Shown: positions 47,971 to 59,381, numbered from the stretch's first letter. The stretch is DNA of 64,000 nucleotides from Basidiobolus meristosporus CBS 931.73 (GCA_002104905.1 MCFE01000011.1:1-64000), one strand, 5' to 3'. The notes: generated by a model not told the origin, from the letters alone. Numbers and translations: made by a program.

Positions 47971-48207
47971 ATGGCTCCTCTGTCTTTCGAAACGATATCT
48001 TTAGAGCCACACTCATCCCAGGCCAGTGCCATAAGCACAATCAACAGTCAGTCGAAACATTCGAAGCCCTCTTCTCTTGGTGGTGTCCCAATGATCCGAG
48101 AAAAGCACACGCGCATTATTCGGAAGCCCAAATTCTCAGAGCACATCTACTCACTGCTCGTGAACAACACCTGTGCCCCGCATATCGGCGAGTCCGCTCT
48201 TCAGTAG
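47971..48207 (+). CDS. Hypothetical small protein, 78 aa
   Basis: Single exon with a TATA element about 60 nt upstream and an AATAAA at 48338-48343, so it has the outline of a complete transcription unit. The protein is Ser-rich in its N-terminal half and basic in the middle (REKHTRIIRKPKFSEHIYSL). No signal peptide, membrane segment or known motif is visible. The function is unknown. Confidence 0.5.
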   Translation: MAPLSFETISLEPHSSQASAISTINSQSKHSKPSSLGGVPMIREKHTRIIRKPKFSEHIYSLLVNNTCAPHIGESALQ

Positions 48208-49289
48208 TGCTTCCCCCACTTTGTACATGTAATTACCACTATATCAACTGCTATAGAGCATGAATCTTCACAGCCTTTTGTACTATTATACTCCCTTGAA
48301 TCCCATAATACCTAATTTTGATTGTCAGGAGCTTTCAAATAAAAGTCCCTCGAACACACTCCCTTAAAGCTATTGTATAATCTTCGGAATGTGTTCCAGT
48401 CCGTGGCTTGCTTGATGTTATCTTGGCGGTCTCGGTCTTGAATTGTTGTAATAAATCACGGTATCTTTTATACCATATATGTAGTGCCACCTTATTAATA
48501 AATTCCTACCTCGCGTTTCCAATTTTTGCTTCGTTTGTACAAATAAGGAACATGCCTTGAGGGCCAGAAAGTATGCTCAGTCTAATTGGTTGGGATATAT
48601 CAGGGTTACACCCTTTCATCCAGGGACTGCGATACTGAGCCTCCACCACAATACCTCTAAATACAATTTTAGAAAGGGCCAGTGGATTCCTCTTGAAACA
48701 GCACCTGAGTGTTTTCGGAAAATTTAATATCAGTTTATTTCCTTTTCATCAACACCTTCAGGTTGCACCATTCTAGATGGGGAAGATTCCGTCTAAATGT
48801 GAAGGGTGTCGTACGTACAACTGCCGCTATGGCTGGTCACATAAATATTGAACAGAGTGGCTTGTAGTCTGTATGTGTATGGGGAGAGAATATTGCTTTC
48901 ATATGTGGTTGATACATTTGGTTGACCTACAAACCAAAGATTTCTGGGAAATAGGAATCTGTCCCAATCGATCCAGCTTAATTGTTATCCATCCAAGTAT
49001 ATATCTACTCATTCCTGGTGTGGGCTTTAACGTATTGAAAATTCTTGAATCACGCAATTATTTTAGATTACCTTATATCATGGCCATTTCGAGTATTGGG
49101 GTTGTATTCCCCAAAGGGCCCATTCACGTATGGAATGACCATTGGCCAATGGCAATATACAACCATTTGATAGATATAAACCATCCTGAGCGAGAAAGTA
49201 AACGCTTGCCTAATTTCAACTACTACACATTACCTTACTCTTTGGGGTTTACTAACTTCCTAAATTATAACTGACCGTTCGTTTCAAAC
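48208..49289. other. Intergenic or uncertain coding
   Basis: A plus-strand frame at 48873-49274 (133 codons) has an aromatic, repeat-like composition and no known domain. It is in the same frame as the next ORF (49290), separated by one TGA and five codons, so a pseudogene or an unrecognised intron is possible. Nothing else stands out. Confidence 0.35.
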
Positions 49290-49580
49290 ATGGAAAACCA
49301 AGTAACTACGAATTTTCTGGATGATGCTCGAAAGTACTACCATATACTCTCTCAGACGAACAACAATGCCTATACACCCTTAAGAAGAATCCAGCGGCGA
49401 CGTAACTTAGAGAAGGCAAAGCATTTCTGTTACAATATTGGGAATCAGCGTGTCAAAGAAAACCTGTCAGTTAACGACCTAACAATTCGGCTTCAAGAAT
49501 ATATGACCCGCGTGGATACATCTGAAAGGATACGTTCTGTAAATCGTACCACCAGTGCGTCCCATTTGTTCGCCTTGTAA
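49290..49580 (+). CDS. Possible small protein, 96 aa (alternative to the opposing gene)
   Basis: ATG-initiated frame MENQVTTNFLDDARKYYH..., basic and helical in the middle (RIQRRRNLEKAKHF), unrecognised. Its 3' third overlaps the minus-strand exon 49471-49797, so at most one of the two is likely to be coding there. Confidence 0.25.
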   Translation: MENQVTTNFLDDARKYYHILSQTNNNAYTPLRRIQRRRNLEKAKHFCYNIGNQRVKENLSVNDLTIRLQEYMTRVDTSERIRSVNRTTSASHLFAL

Positions 49581-50017
49581 CATACACCAGTTTTTTGGCC
49601 GATTCTATACTTGAGGCATTCTTGTAGTCATACTTCGTTTCCCTATTTTTGTAATTTATTTGCTTGAAACTGTAGTTCCTTGAAGTTGGTGGACTTACCG
49701 TAACCACACTATCACCGCAGCCACCCTCACAGCTTTGATTATTGTATTTAAGCAACGCACTTTTTGGCCTCACTGCTTCCACAAATACTTTAAATCTCTA
49801 AAATATATATAAACCCATTTTTAAACTATGTGACTTACTTTGATGCATTCTTTTGATGAATGAGTGTAAACAGGTATGCTAATGGAGAGTGTGTAAACCT
49901 TGATAGAGTTCACTACAAACAATTTTGAATGGATTTCAACCACAGTGTTGTATTCCGAACAGTCTAAACTGTTCACTTTAGCCTTGATTTGTATATACAC
50001 AAATGAACTATTCCACT
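49471..50017 (-). CDS. Possible beta-rich protein, 3' exons of an unrecognised gene
   Basis: Two minus-strand exons (50017-49839 and 49797-49471) join in frame across a 41-nt intron with GTAAGT donor and TATATTTTAG acceptor, giving 167 residues. The first part alternates hydrophobic and polar residues like a beta sandwich (FVYIQIKAKVNS, KLFVVNSIKVYTLSISIPVY), vaguely arrestin-like. An upstream exon ending at about 50088 (GTATAC donor) would fit in phase, but the 5' end is not resolved. Start codon unknown. Confidence 0.35.
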
Positions 50018-50545
50018 CTGGATTTATTCAGCAGATACCTGTAGTGGACATAAATGTGGTTTCGGATGAAGTGTGTATCCTGTATACCAAGTACGTCCTG
50101 AAGAATCCACAACTGTATGAAGAGGTAGGGCACACTAGTCTGGGTCGAGTCCAATGTAACACTCTGCCGTGTACTTTCCTCTAACCTTTTGGCTCCATAT
50201 GGAATTGGGTTTGTAAGAAAATTCTTTCGTTGCCAAAGCAACAGCTCTCATTAAGTGCCGATTGTATTCAAACTCCGAATAGCTTACCAGTTTTCCTGTG
50301 TACAATCCACTCATGCATAAAGTCGTGACCAATTAACTGTGATGGCTGGATATATAAGTATATATTTCGTTTGTCCATATGGCACATTAAAATTCGACAA
50401 CGGCTGATTAGGTTGTAAATAGTGCTACGTCAACTCTATTGATACGATTTAGGGATTCTGCATTTCAATTGGAGGATAGGTGAGCATTTATTTTCTACTC
50501 GGGATTACCCCTTCTCAGTCATTGACCTCGAACAAGAACAGGTTC
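50018..50545. other. Uncertain 5' part of the opposing gene and calmodulin upstream region
   Basis: Overlapping minus-strand frames at 50008-50332 could contain further exons of the gene at 49471-50017. The rest is upstream sequence of calmodulin. Confidence 0.3.
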
Positions 50546-50552
50546 TATAAAG
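50546..50552 (+). promoter_or_regulatory. TATA element of calmodulin
   Basis: TATAAAG 44-50 nt upstream of the calmodulin ATG, implying a very short 5' UTR. Confidence 0.55.
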
Positions 50553-50595
50553 ACCAGGTTCACATTCCGTATCTTTCATTTCCCCACTTTGCATA

Positions 50596-51178
50596 ATGGT
50601 ATGTACTCTCTTAAGACAATTGTGGTGTATAGTTCTCGATCCAAACGTATTGGGGCTAATCATTGTTCATAATGTAGGCTAACCAACTTACTGAAGAACA
50701 AATCGCCGAGTTCAAGGAAGCTTTCTCCCTTTTCGATAAAGATGGTGATGGCAGCATTACCACCAAGGAGCTCGGTACTGTTATGCGTTCTCTCGGACAA
50801 AACCCTACCGAGGCTGAACTACAGGATATGATTAGCGAGATCGACGCTGATGGTAATGGTCAGATCGATTTTACTGAATTCCTCACTCTTATGGCCCGCA
50901 AAATGAAGGACACTGATTCCGAAGAAGAGATTAAAGAGGCGTTCAAGGTGTTTGACAAAGATGGCAATGGATTTATCTCCGCTGCCGAACTTCGTCACGT
51001 CATGACCAACCTTGGCGAAAAGCTCACAGACGAAGAAGTTGATGAGATGATTCGCGAAGCCGATGTTGATGGTGACGGTCAAATCAACTACGACGAATTC
51101 GTCAAAATGATGGTAAGTGTACACAAGTGCTAATTCGCCAGGTTCTCTACTAACCTTGATATTAAGATGTCCAAATAA
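50596..51178 (+). CDS. CMD1: Calmodulin
   Basis: Three exons: the ATG alone (50596-50598), 50678-51112, and 51167-51178 (ATG TCC AAA TAA). They give 149 aa, the canonical length. The sequence [20 protein letters not shown] and four intact EF-hand loops ([48 protein letters not shown]) identify it without doubt. The first intron separates the start codon from the rest of the coding region, and the second carries a perfect TACTAAC branch site. It is a cytosolic Ca2+ sensor that activates calcineurin, CaM kinases and myosins. AATAAA lies at 51318-51323. Confidence 0.98.
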
Positions 51179-52314
51179 ATCATCGAAGATGCATCCCTCT
51201 CGAGTAACAAGCAGTTCTTATCAAATATGCCACCACCAGGGTTCACAAATCCACAAGAGGTTCGCTAAGATTGCCGAGTAACCATCGCTCAGTCATGAAG
51301 GCCTAAGCCGATCAAAAAATAAAGATCGAAACTACTTTTCATTCATCTATAGCATCTACAGCCTTGGCATACTTTAGGTTGCAGCTTTATTCGCGAATTG
51401 ATGGAATATTCATTGAGCAATCGTTTTCACTGGTCCTAGTCGAAAGCTGTCCTCCAGCCATTCTTCGGTGGGATCAGCTCCTACCAGCGATGGAATGGTG
51501 ACTAAGTGCGGCTATTTAAGGTGCTGTTTTCATAGGTTATCTGCTGCGACTTGAAATGGCAACCGGACATGAACTTGAACTTTACGGTAACGATTGCGCT
51601 ACAGAAATATCTCGAAACTTTCCAAATACCCCGTTGCCCGCATGTCTAAATATCCTTTCGTGAACAATATCAAGAATTAACTGTGCTCTTTTGAAGAGCG
51701 GAGTACTGTGGATGGTTTGATTGCCAATATCCATTTTGATTTGGCCAATTCTAAATCATAACTTTATATAATATTTTAAGCGATGCCAGTGGATATTTAA
51801 TCGGTTTAGAGAATACAGAATCATTCCTTTTGACCACACTCTTAAGTGGGTTGCTCACTTATCATTTAGTAATCTACCATCCCGAAAAATGTTGGTTTTG
51901 TATGGTATTTTCAATATCTAAAAGAGAAGTCATGCCAACTCTATCTTAAGCATTCGTGTCGAAATTTCTTGGGTCAATACCAGCTACAATTTACATTCAG
52001 AACAATTATCCTCGACTCTTTGGAGATTCTTTTTGCCAGGTCAAACGCCCCCTATTTCAACACCTATTCGTCTGGAATTTGGAGTTATTTGTATGTAGCT
52101 TTTATTGGAGAAATATTATATTATCTATATGGTGGTACATCAGCTTGGCTTTTAAACAATAGAATACATAAGCGACTGTATCATCAGAATTGTACCAAAA
52201 ATCAAAAATGTTGACGAGGTAACGTGATGTAGGAGTTTACAGTTGTGCGTGCACCGCAGTCAATCCGTAAGGAAATGAAGTGAGGTATTGTAATGGGGAT
52301 TCTTCAGCTTATCT
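51179..52314. other. Intergenic
   Basis: About 1.1 kb holding the calmodulin 3' UTR and the 3' side of the F-box gene. Two overlapping plus-strand frames (51956-52214) have no recognisable motif. Confidence 0.45.
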
Positions 52315-53049
52315 TCATAACAGATTTAGTGTCTCCATATCAGGAACGGCTCCATTGTCCGTCAGTAACTTTGCAACGGCCCAGTGTCTTTTTTTCACAG
52401 CATACCTTACAGCGTTTGAGTCGGGTTTTACTCCTAACTCGAGAAGTTTTTGGACGACCTCAAGATGACCTCTATTGGCACTTAATGATAGCGCCATGTT
52501 GTCTTTTACGCCTAGATCCGCCTGAAATTCGGCCAGTAATTCTAGCATCTTGATGTGGGCGATTTGCGCAGATTTTATAACCGGAAAGCCGGAGGGTTTG
52601 TTCGGTGAGGCACCGCGTTCCAAAAATGTTCTTACCATAGACAAGTTATTTTCACTTTCTTCGCTTTCCAAGAAAAAACGCTTTGGTATCTTTTCGTCCT
52701 TCAGAGGGGTTTTCAACTCAATATCCTCCGCATTTCCGGAGTGAAGTCTCCTATATGCTTGATCCAAGTAATCCAATACGGCAAGATTGAAGAACTTGTA
52801 ACAGATTCCAGCTTGGAAGGCGCTCGTTACGTCTGGCCCGTATTTCTTTAATAACCAGCAGGCTTTGACATAATCTTGAGTGCTGGTTACCCAGTAGCAG
52901 CGACGTGATACTAGTGGGAGTTGACTACTTTCGGATAATACAAATATGTACGAAAGGATTTCAATAGGCAGATCGTCCAATGACACAGAGGACTTGGAAA
53001 GTTTTTTCCTCTTTTTAATATCAGATTCTATATTTGTTTTTCTCTTCAT
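52315..53049 (-). CDS. F-box and ankyrin-repeat protein
   Basis: Single exon, 244 aa. The N-terminus (KRKTNIESDIKKRKKLSKS) looks like a bipartite nuclear localisation signal. An F-box follows at about residues 22-58 (SLDDLPIEILSYIFVLSE, then QLPLVSRRCYWVTS). Ankyrin-type repeats cover about 130-244, for example LSLSANRGHLEVVQKLLELG and YAVKKRHWAVAKLLTDNGA. F-box proteins recruit targets to SCF ubiquitin ligases through Skp1, and the ankyrin repeats would bind the substrate. The protein stops soon after the last repeat. Such F-box/ankyrin proteins are often expanded families in fungi. Confidence 0.85.
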   Translation of the reverse strand: MKRKTNIESDIKKRKKLSKSSVSLDDLPIEILSYIFVLSESSQLPLVSRRCYWVTSTQDYVKACWLLKKYGPDVTSAFQAGICYKFFNLAVLDYLDQAYRRLHSGNAEDIELKTPLKDEKIPKRFFLESEESENNLSMVRTFLERGASPNKPSGFPVIKSAQIAHIKMLELLAEFQADLGVKDNMALSLSANRGHLEVVQKLLELGVKPDSNAVRYAVKKRHWAVAKLLTDNGAVPDMETLNLL

Positions 53050-54073
53050 CTTACGTGCAGTATATTTGCTTCCAGAAGGTGTATGTACAGTGCAAACAAA
53101 ACGGGTTTACGAAATTTCTTTGATATGTAGGAATGAATTTTTTTTTCTGAAGACATACATCAGTAATGAATCAATAGGAAATCACGAACGGTAATATCTG
53201 ATTCGAAAAGGCCTTTCATAACAATTTCATATTTTAGTCATCAATATGTCATTCTTGTCATTCTAGTTTCCTACCCAATTCTGACTAAACATTTGCTTAT
53301 TGGTCACCGAATTCATCAAGCACTGGACCCCAAATGCTTTCTAGCAACATGCTATATTTCATTCCTGTGGTCACCTATATTGCCAAGGCATATCACTAAG
53401 GCTCTTCGCACACCACACCGGTCATTCACCATGGTAACATGGATGTTTTCTTACTCTGCCCGCAGCCTTGGCATGGTGCCTCTGGCACAGCAGCAATAGT
53501 TTGCGGTTAGTCATGGCCAATAATATCTGTTGATTCAGTCAGAGTAGCAGTTTTCAGTACCACTTTGGTATGTTGCATGTCTACTATTGGCTAAAGATAT
53601 TCAAATAATACTCATAGGTAGGGATTTCCATCTAGTGTATATCCAATATTGGTAGACCTCTAAAACTCAGATGCAACACATGGCAAATAGCCATTCTTGA
53701 TCTAGAGTTGTAGTGGCTGATTAAATAGATACTATGTAAATGCAGTATGCAGTCTTCATGTATGCCTGCCAACCCTTTTTTGGAACCTAGATGAAATGAC
53801 AGTGTCACTTGTGAGATCATAATCAGCTTTGGGACTTTCAGTGGTCACAGTATTCAAAGGTTTGAATAAGTCTCAAGACTATTGGAGGTGTTTAACTCAT
53901 CTTGGGGAAAGTTTAAAACCAATTTCATTCAATACTTATGGATAAATAACTATAAAAGCAGTAAGCGCAGCTCAAACTGAGCTTCATTAAATTCATCATC
54001 AGCAATCTTATCACTGAATTGCTCTTTTCCTCATCTACTTGTTTGATATTAAATCAGCCAACAGCTTATCATA
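53050..54073. other. Intergenic
   Basis: About 1 kb between two divergent genes. Short frames only; nothing recognised apart from TA-rich stretches. Confidence 0.4.
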
Positions 54074-55478
54074 ATGTCCAGCCTACCTGCATTAGAAGCA
54101 CTCAACAAACCAAGGAATGTTACCCACCAATTGTACAAACTCCATGAAATGATGGAAAACAACCTGATTGACTTATGTATAGAATGCTTTGTTCAAGTTC
54201 ACTCTGCCAACTCTAATTGTTCGACTTAGGCCCAGAATTCCAGCGAGATGTTGTTTGGCCTGAGAAGCGTATGAGCTATCTCATAGATTCGATTCTGAAA
54301 AATTTCTATGTTCCACCTGTGATATTTTCATGCAAGCGCTTACCAGATGGAAGGCTGCTAAAGGTGTGCATTGATGGAAAGCAGCGATTATCTTCTATTA
54401 AGCGGTAGGAGAGCTAAAAATCCTTGATCATTCTAGTATTAAATCTACTTGACACTAGCTTTATGAACAACAATATCCCACATATCGATCCAAATAATCC
54501 CATTACGACCAAAAGATGGTTCAACATGGATTCTAGTAGAAAGTATGTACTAAGCGAGCGGGAGAGGGAGGATTTTCGCTATTCTGAACTAATATGTGTC
54601 GAGTACTATGGCTTAACTATGGAGCAAGAGGTATTTTATGTGCTAAGTGTATGACTCACTGGTATACTTAATGGTCTATGTAGAACGAGATTTTTTCCAG
54701 GGTCCAAATGGGTGTTGCTTTGACCACAGCAGAAAAACTCCAAGCGGTTGCTACGCCAATCGCACAATTTATTCGCACTGTTCTAGACGAACATCCTCGC
54801 GTGCTAGAAATTATGGACAATCGCCGCGCTCGCCCTTATTTGCTTGCGGCCCAAACCGTGCATATGATATACTATGAGCCTGTCAAGATGCAGTCTAGCT
54901 CTATCAATATTGAAAAGTTTCTAAGGTCAAATGTACACATCGACTCAGAGTTTCGGACCAAATGTATGGAGACCTTTAGGAAGTACAGTCAACTTGTAGA
55001 GAGATCACAGGATATTTTTTTTACACCCACTATTATGGCTCCAATTGAGTTTGTGATTTTTGGATATATTATAGCTCGTTATCCAGAGCGAGACAATAAG
55101 CAGCTTAAAAATGACTTGCTCCAGATGCGAAAGCACGTTCGTAGTCAGTTCATCGATATCCGCTTTAACGCTATTACATACAATTGTTTGATGGAGTTTG
55201 TCATCGATATCGACAGTTATGATTACGAGCAGGTGCATTTGTTGAGCAAAAATCGTCGACTACCTGCACACTACATCAAACAAACAACTGAGCGCTCAGG
55301 AAACTATAATCCAGAGCCCGAGGTGATTGCTTCCCCACAACTTCGCTTCAGAAGATCTCGAAACATCACTCGTCAACAAGCTATGCACAACGAAGCTAAT
55401 ATAGTCCGATTTAAACGCGAGGCTGAAGTAGAGGAGCCTACCGATATTCAACATATCAAGAGGGAACCTTGCACCTAA
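54074..55478 (+). CDS. DUF262-domain protein (ParB-like fold)
   Basis: Four exons (54074-54176, 54230-54404, 54459-54630, 54684-55478) give 414 aa. Introns are 53-54 nt. The N-terminal part shows DUF262 wording: CPEFQRDVVW (35-44), then YLIDSILKNFYVPPVIF, IDGKQRLSSI (82-91) and, across the last intron, NEIFSRVQMGVALTTAEKLQ. IDGKQR corresponds to the DGQQR nucleotide-handling motif of bacterial DUF262/GmrS-type proteins. The C-terminal half is unrecognised. The tail carries FKREAEVEE and IKREP, two psi-K-x-E sequences that fit SUMO sites. The function in fungi is unknown; a DNA- or nucleotide-related role is only suggested by the family. Confidence 0.85.
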
Positions 55479-56529
55479 CCATGAAAGCACGCCTGCGGTT
55501 TCGCAAACAAATCTATTGAGTAATGGCAGTTCCATGATTTGGCATATAATTGTGTCGTATTATAGTAACACACAGGTACTGTGGTGATGATAGATGAAAC
55601 CCAATCCCACCTTGGCTTATGAGCACATAAGGAAATCAATATAGGGGTGAGCGCATGACCCAAAGACCCTGTTATATGGCCAGGGCTCATGTTTCTAATC
55701 TGTTTCGTCCAATAAAAGGAAACTCGAAAAATAGCACAAGACTTAGCAGAGTGTGAACCAAGTCTGATAATCATGTACAAAACCTAGTAGATCACATAAT
55801 CGATTGGCTTGACCAAGTCCGCAGACAAAGCCCTATGGGTGGCCATTTATATATCAAACATTATGCGAAACGACCACACTAATTAGAGCCTATCCTCAAC
55901 AAACAGCTACAAGATCTGAGCCATTTTCCTAAAACTCATCAAACTGATTCAGATTCGTAGTCGCTTCACCCGTCAACTGTGCTTGGGTATTCGGTTTATT
56001 CGAGGCTCCATTCAATCTGCAGAGTAGCTTCGAGATGATGATGCAGTGCAACTCCACTTTGCTGCTCAACTAGGAAATAATTTCCTATGACTCGAGGGAA
56101 AGTAGTACATGTTCATCATTGTGATTTGCTATCAATTCGTACGACATCCCCGAGTTGAACGTATTCTACGGGCTTCTAAGATATCTTAGCTGTAGATGGA
56201 TACTGAAGATGAAGCTACACATCTTCAGCTCCTACAAAAGAAATATCACAAGCATATATGATGAAATATCCCACACACAATCATGAGACTCCCAGCAAAA
56301 GCTGGCACGGCGAAATCGGATCAAGCATGGCTATTAGCAGGAATTCGGTGATTTATGACACCTCTTTCGCTGATGCTCCACAAATATGAATTAGGCTGAT
56401 CTCATGCCCAATTTGTTAACCAGTCACAGTGCGGGCCAAATGAGATAAATGGCCATCGGCATCCCCAATCTCCGCGACATTCTTTCCTCCCACTATTTTC
56501 TCACTGCTCTACCGTGTTGGTTTTCAGAT
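55479..56529. other. Intergenic, upstream of the permease
   Basis: About 1 kb without supported genes. An upstream in-frame ATG of the permease lies at 56449 (see that entry). Confidence 0.4.
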
Positions 56530-58192
56530 ATGGCCGACACGAAGCCTGATTATACTCCCATACCCACCAAGCCTCAGGATAATGAGGTTACACATCACAC
56601 TCGAAGCCGAAGCCGTATATCCGCCATCTTTACGGTGATATTTTCTGGATTTGCTCTTCTTTCCGACGGCTATCAGTCTGGCGTCATCAGTTTTGTGAAT
56701 TTGATCTTGGAGAAGATTTATCCTGTGGAGTACGATGCAAATACCGCCACCCGAATAAGCAACGCGTTGTTTGTAGGAATGATTGTTGGCCAGCTGGGCT
56801 TTGGCTTGGTTTGTGATAGAGTAGGAAGAAAAATTGGCCTTCTGTCTACCACTGCATTGGTAATCGTAGGCGCATTGCTATCGGCCGTCTCGTATGGTGC
56901 TAATGGATCTGTTGTAGGGTTACTCTGGATGCTTACTATTTGCAGAGGTATATTGGGAGTAGGAGTAGGTGGAGAGTATCCCTGCAGCTCAGTTAGTGCC
57001 AGCGAATCGGCTGATGAAGTTAGGCCAAACAATAGAGGGTGCTTGTTTGTAATGGTTGATATTAGCATTTACCTGCCGCCAGCCATCTACGGAACACTAA
57101 CGTGCGTTATGTTCGGCAGGTTACAAACTTCGTGATTGACTTCGGTTACGTCTTATCGGCCCTGGTCCCGATCATCTTGCTTGCCATTTTTGGCGACAAT
57201 TTGGAGCCCATTTGGAGAATCTCTTTGGGTTTGGGCGCTCTACCTCCACTTTCCGTGTTTTATTGTGAGTGCATGAGACCTCTGGTTCTGTCCATTGCCG
57301 AGACTGCTTACTCACCCCAATTCTTATCTAGTTCGAATCAAAATGGACAACTCCACACGCTATCAATCGGATGCCATTAAACGCAATGTTCCCTATATGC
57401 TGATTCTGAAACGATATTGGCCACGCATATTGACCACTGCGGGTCTATGGTTTTTCTACGACTTCATTTCATACCCGTCTGGTGTATTTTCGTCAACTAT
57501 CCTAAGCAAGGCCGTACCCAACAACTCATTGATGAAAACCGCCACTTGGAATCTTCTCCTTTATTCGTTCTATCTTCCAGGGGCCGTTGGCGGGGCCATC
57601 TTCTCCGACAAGATCGGTAGAAAGCGAACAATGACCATTGGCTTCGCACTACAGGGTTTCGTGGGGATTGCTTTGGGAGCTGCGTATGGGCCTTTGGTAG
57701 AGAATGTGTTCCCCCTTTTTGTGGTACGTAGTGGCGCTAGTGGGCACAGGAGCTCAGTATCCAACTAACATGGAGGTTTCGTAGGTTCTATATGGAATTT
57801 ACTTGGCGTGCGGCGAGTTCGGGCCAGGCGATTGTATTGGGCTCGTCAGTGCGGAAAGTTACCCTACTGCAGTCCGTGGAACTGCATATGGTATATCAGC
57901 AGCCATCGGGAAAGTGGGGGCAACAGTGGGAACAGCAGTATTTAAACCAATAACCAATGCATTCGGAGGACCAGACACCATCAATGGGCAGCGCTCACCA
58001 TTTATTATTGGATGTTGTTTGGCTATACTTGGGGCTATCTTGACATGGCTGTTCATCCCTGACCTCTCCAAGGATCGACTTGAAGATGAAGATGAGGCGT
58101 TCAGGGAATACTTGTTACAGCACGGCTATGATGTGCGTAACTTTGGGATTGCAGAAAGGACGGACACCCCTGAGAGCAGTACCTCAGCTTAG
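56530..58192 (+). CDS. Git1-like glycerophosphodiester permease (MFS)
   Basis: Four exons (56530-57054, 57120-57264, 57332-57723, 57785-58192), 489 aa. ATG 56530 is preferred (purine at -3, G at +4, hydrophilic N-terminus before the first membrane helix); an in-frame ATG at 56449 would add 27 residues. MFS signatures are DRVGRK between helices 2 and 3 and SDKIGRKRTM between helices 8 and 9. GVGGEYPCSSVSASESADE closely follows the Git1 family wording (GIGGEYPSSSVSASE), and FALLSDGYQSGVISF matches its helix 1. The family imports glycerophosphoinositol and glycerophosphocholine at the plasma membrane, and in yeast it is phosphate-regulated. AATAAA lies at 58270-58275. It is convergent with a PHO80-like cyclin gene. 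Confidence 0.9.
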
Positions 58193-58559
58193 TTCGAAGT
58201 AATGATCTACCTTTCCCCACCATTAAATATATATCTTACCCACATATATTATAATTCTCATGGATGTATAATAAATGGATATTCTTTTAACATGGTTTTT
58301 AAAGTTGCTTAACCACAAGCGTGTAGCCTGTGCCACGCGGGAATTCCGAGATGATACAATTAACACGGGTGTATTTATTATATAGACAAGTATCAACAGA
58401 ATGATAATTGGGAAATTAGCTATTGATAGACGATAGTGGGCGAAGACTCAAAAGATTACTACATGAACTAAATATTACATAGAAGCACCGCTATGTGTAT
58501 GTCACATAGCGGCTTTTGATTAAATTAACAACCAAGTTGTTGAACGAAAACTCCTATAT

Positions 58560-59381
58560 CTACAGTAAGCTTGGATATTCTGACATGTGGAGTGGGCACG
58601 GAATCAGGTCATTGCATGCGTCAAGCTCACATCCGCAAGGCTCCTTGTTCGAGAATGGTTGCACTTCAAAATGATATGGCATTGGTGGCATAGAATACCG
58701 ATAATTCCTAGAATTATGCAGATCACGCCTTGGTTGATTGAGATTCGAGAATGGGTTTCTAATCGCTCTAGCCATTGTCTCTAAGTCTTGGATCCATAAT
58801 TGATAATCGACTTCGGAAAAATATAGATCAAACTCCAATGTCTCCAGGAATTTCATCTCCAAGGCGTTTAGAATCGATACGGGGATCCCTGACATTTTGT
58901 TCCAGGCTGAATTGTTGTAGGACACATCCTCATGGTACTTCATCCCGAGAAGCAGACTGGTTGTGAGTAGGTGACGCTCAAATCCGTGTTGGGAACTGTA
59001 TTTTGGGGCACTTGTACACAGCCGGTTCAAATAATGAAGCCCAACCACGATCACACGAGTAGATAGTTGCGCACGACGTAGCAGTCCGCGACAATACTCA
59101 CGAAAATCGTGCCCCACTCCGTTGACCAGCGTGTAGTTCGACGTATTCGAGTGGCAGAGCGAAAATGCTATGCTTGAGATTAGGTCGGCGAGTACAGTGT
59201 GATAGGTTTCCGGTGTTGTCCCGAAAAGCAAATCTATAGACCCAAGATACCGCTCGGAATATTGATCATCATGGTTGACTTGGGAGGTGGCGGGAATTGA
59301 GGTTGGGAGGGAAAGTCTGTGTTCAGACTTTGAGGCAAATGGATTTGTAAGATTATTCGAATAAGAATACAACGCACTCAT
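58560..59381 (-). CDS. PHO80-like (PCL-type) cyclin
   Basis: Single exon, 273 aa. The frame is open to an ATG at 59600, but a strong TATA element (TATAAAAG, 59517-59510) lies inside that extension, so ATG 59381 (MSALYSYSNN) is taken as the start. The cyclin box covers about residues 92-197: FREYCRGLLRRAQLSTRVIV, YLNRLC, LLLGMKYHEDVSYNNSAW and NALEMKFLETLEFDLYFSE. The Lys (148) and Glu (175) that contact the CDK are kept. This wording is typical of Pho80/Pcl cyclins, which partner the Pho85 kinase and control phosphate, glycogen and polarity pathways. The C-terminus is Pro- and Cys-rich. Which Pho85-type pathway it serves cannot be decided here. Confidence 0.85.
   Translation of the reverse strand: MSALYSYSNNLTNPFASKSEHRLSLPTSIPATSQVNHDDQYSERYLGSIDLLFGTTPETYHTVLADLISSIAFSLCHSNTSNYTLVNGVGHDFREYCRGLLRRAQLSTRVIVVGLHYLNRLCTSAPKYSSQHGFERHLLTTSLLLGMKYHEDVSYNNSAWNKMSGIPVSILNALEMKFLETLEFDLYFSEVDYQLWIQDLETMARAIRNPFSNLNQPRRDLHNSRNYRYSMPPMPYHFEVQPFSNKEPCGCELDACNDLIPCPLHMSEYPSLL

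Noticed and set aside
56449-56529. Upstream start of the permease
   Set aside because: Its ATG has a T at -3 and would add an odd hydrophobic leader before a normal hydrophilic N-terminus; kept only as an alternative.
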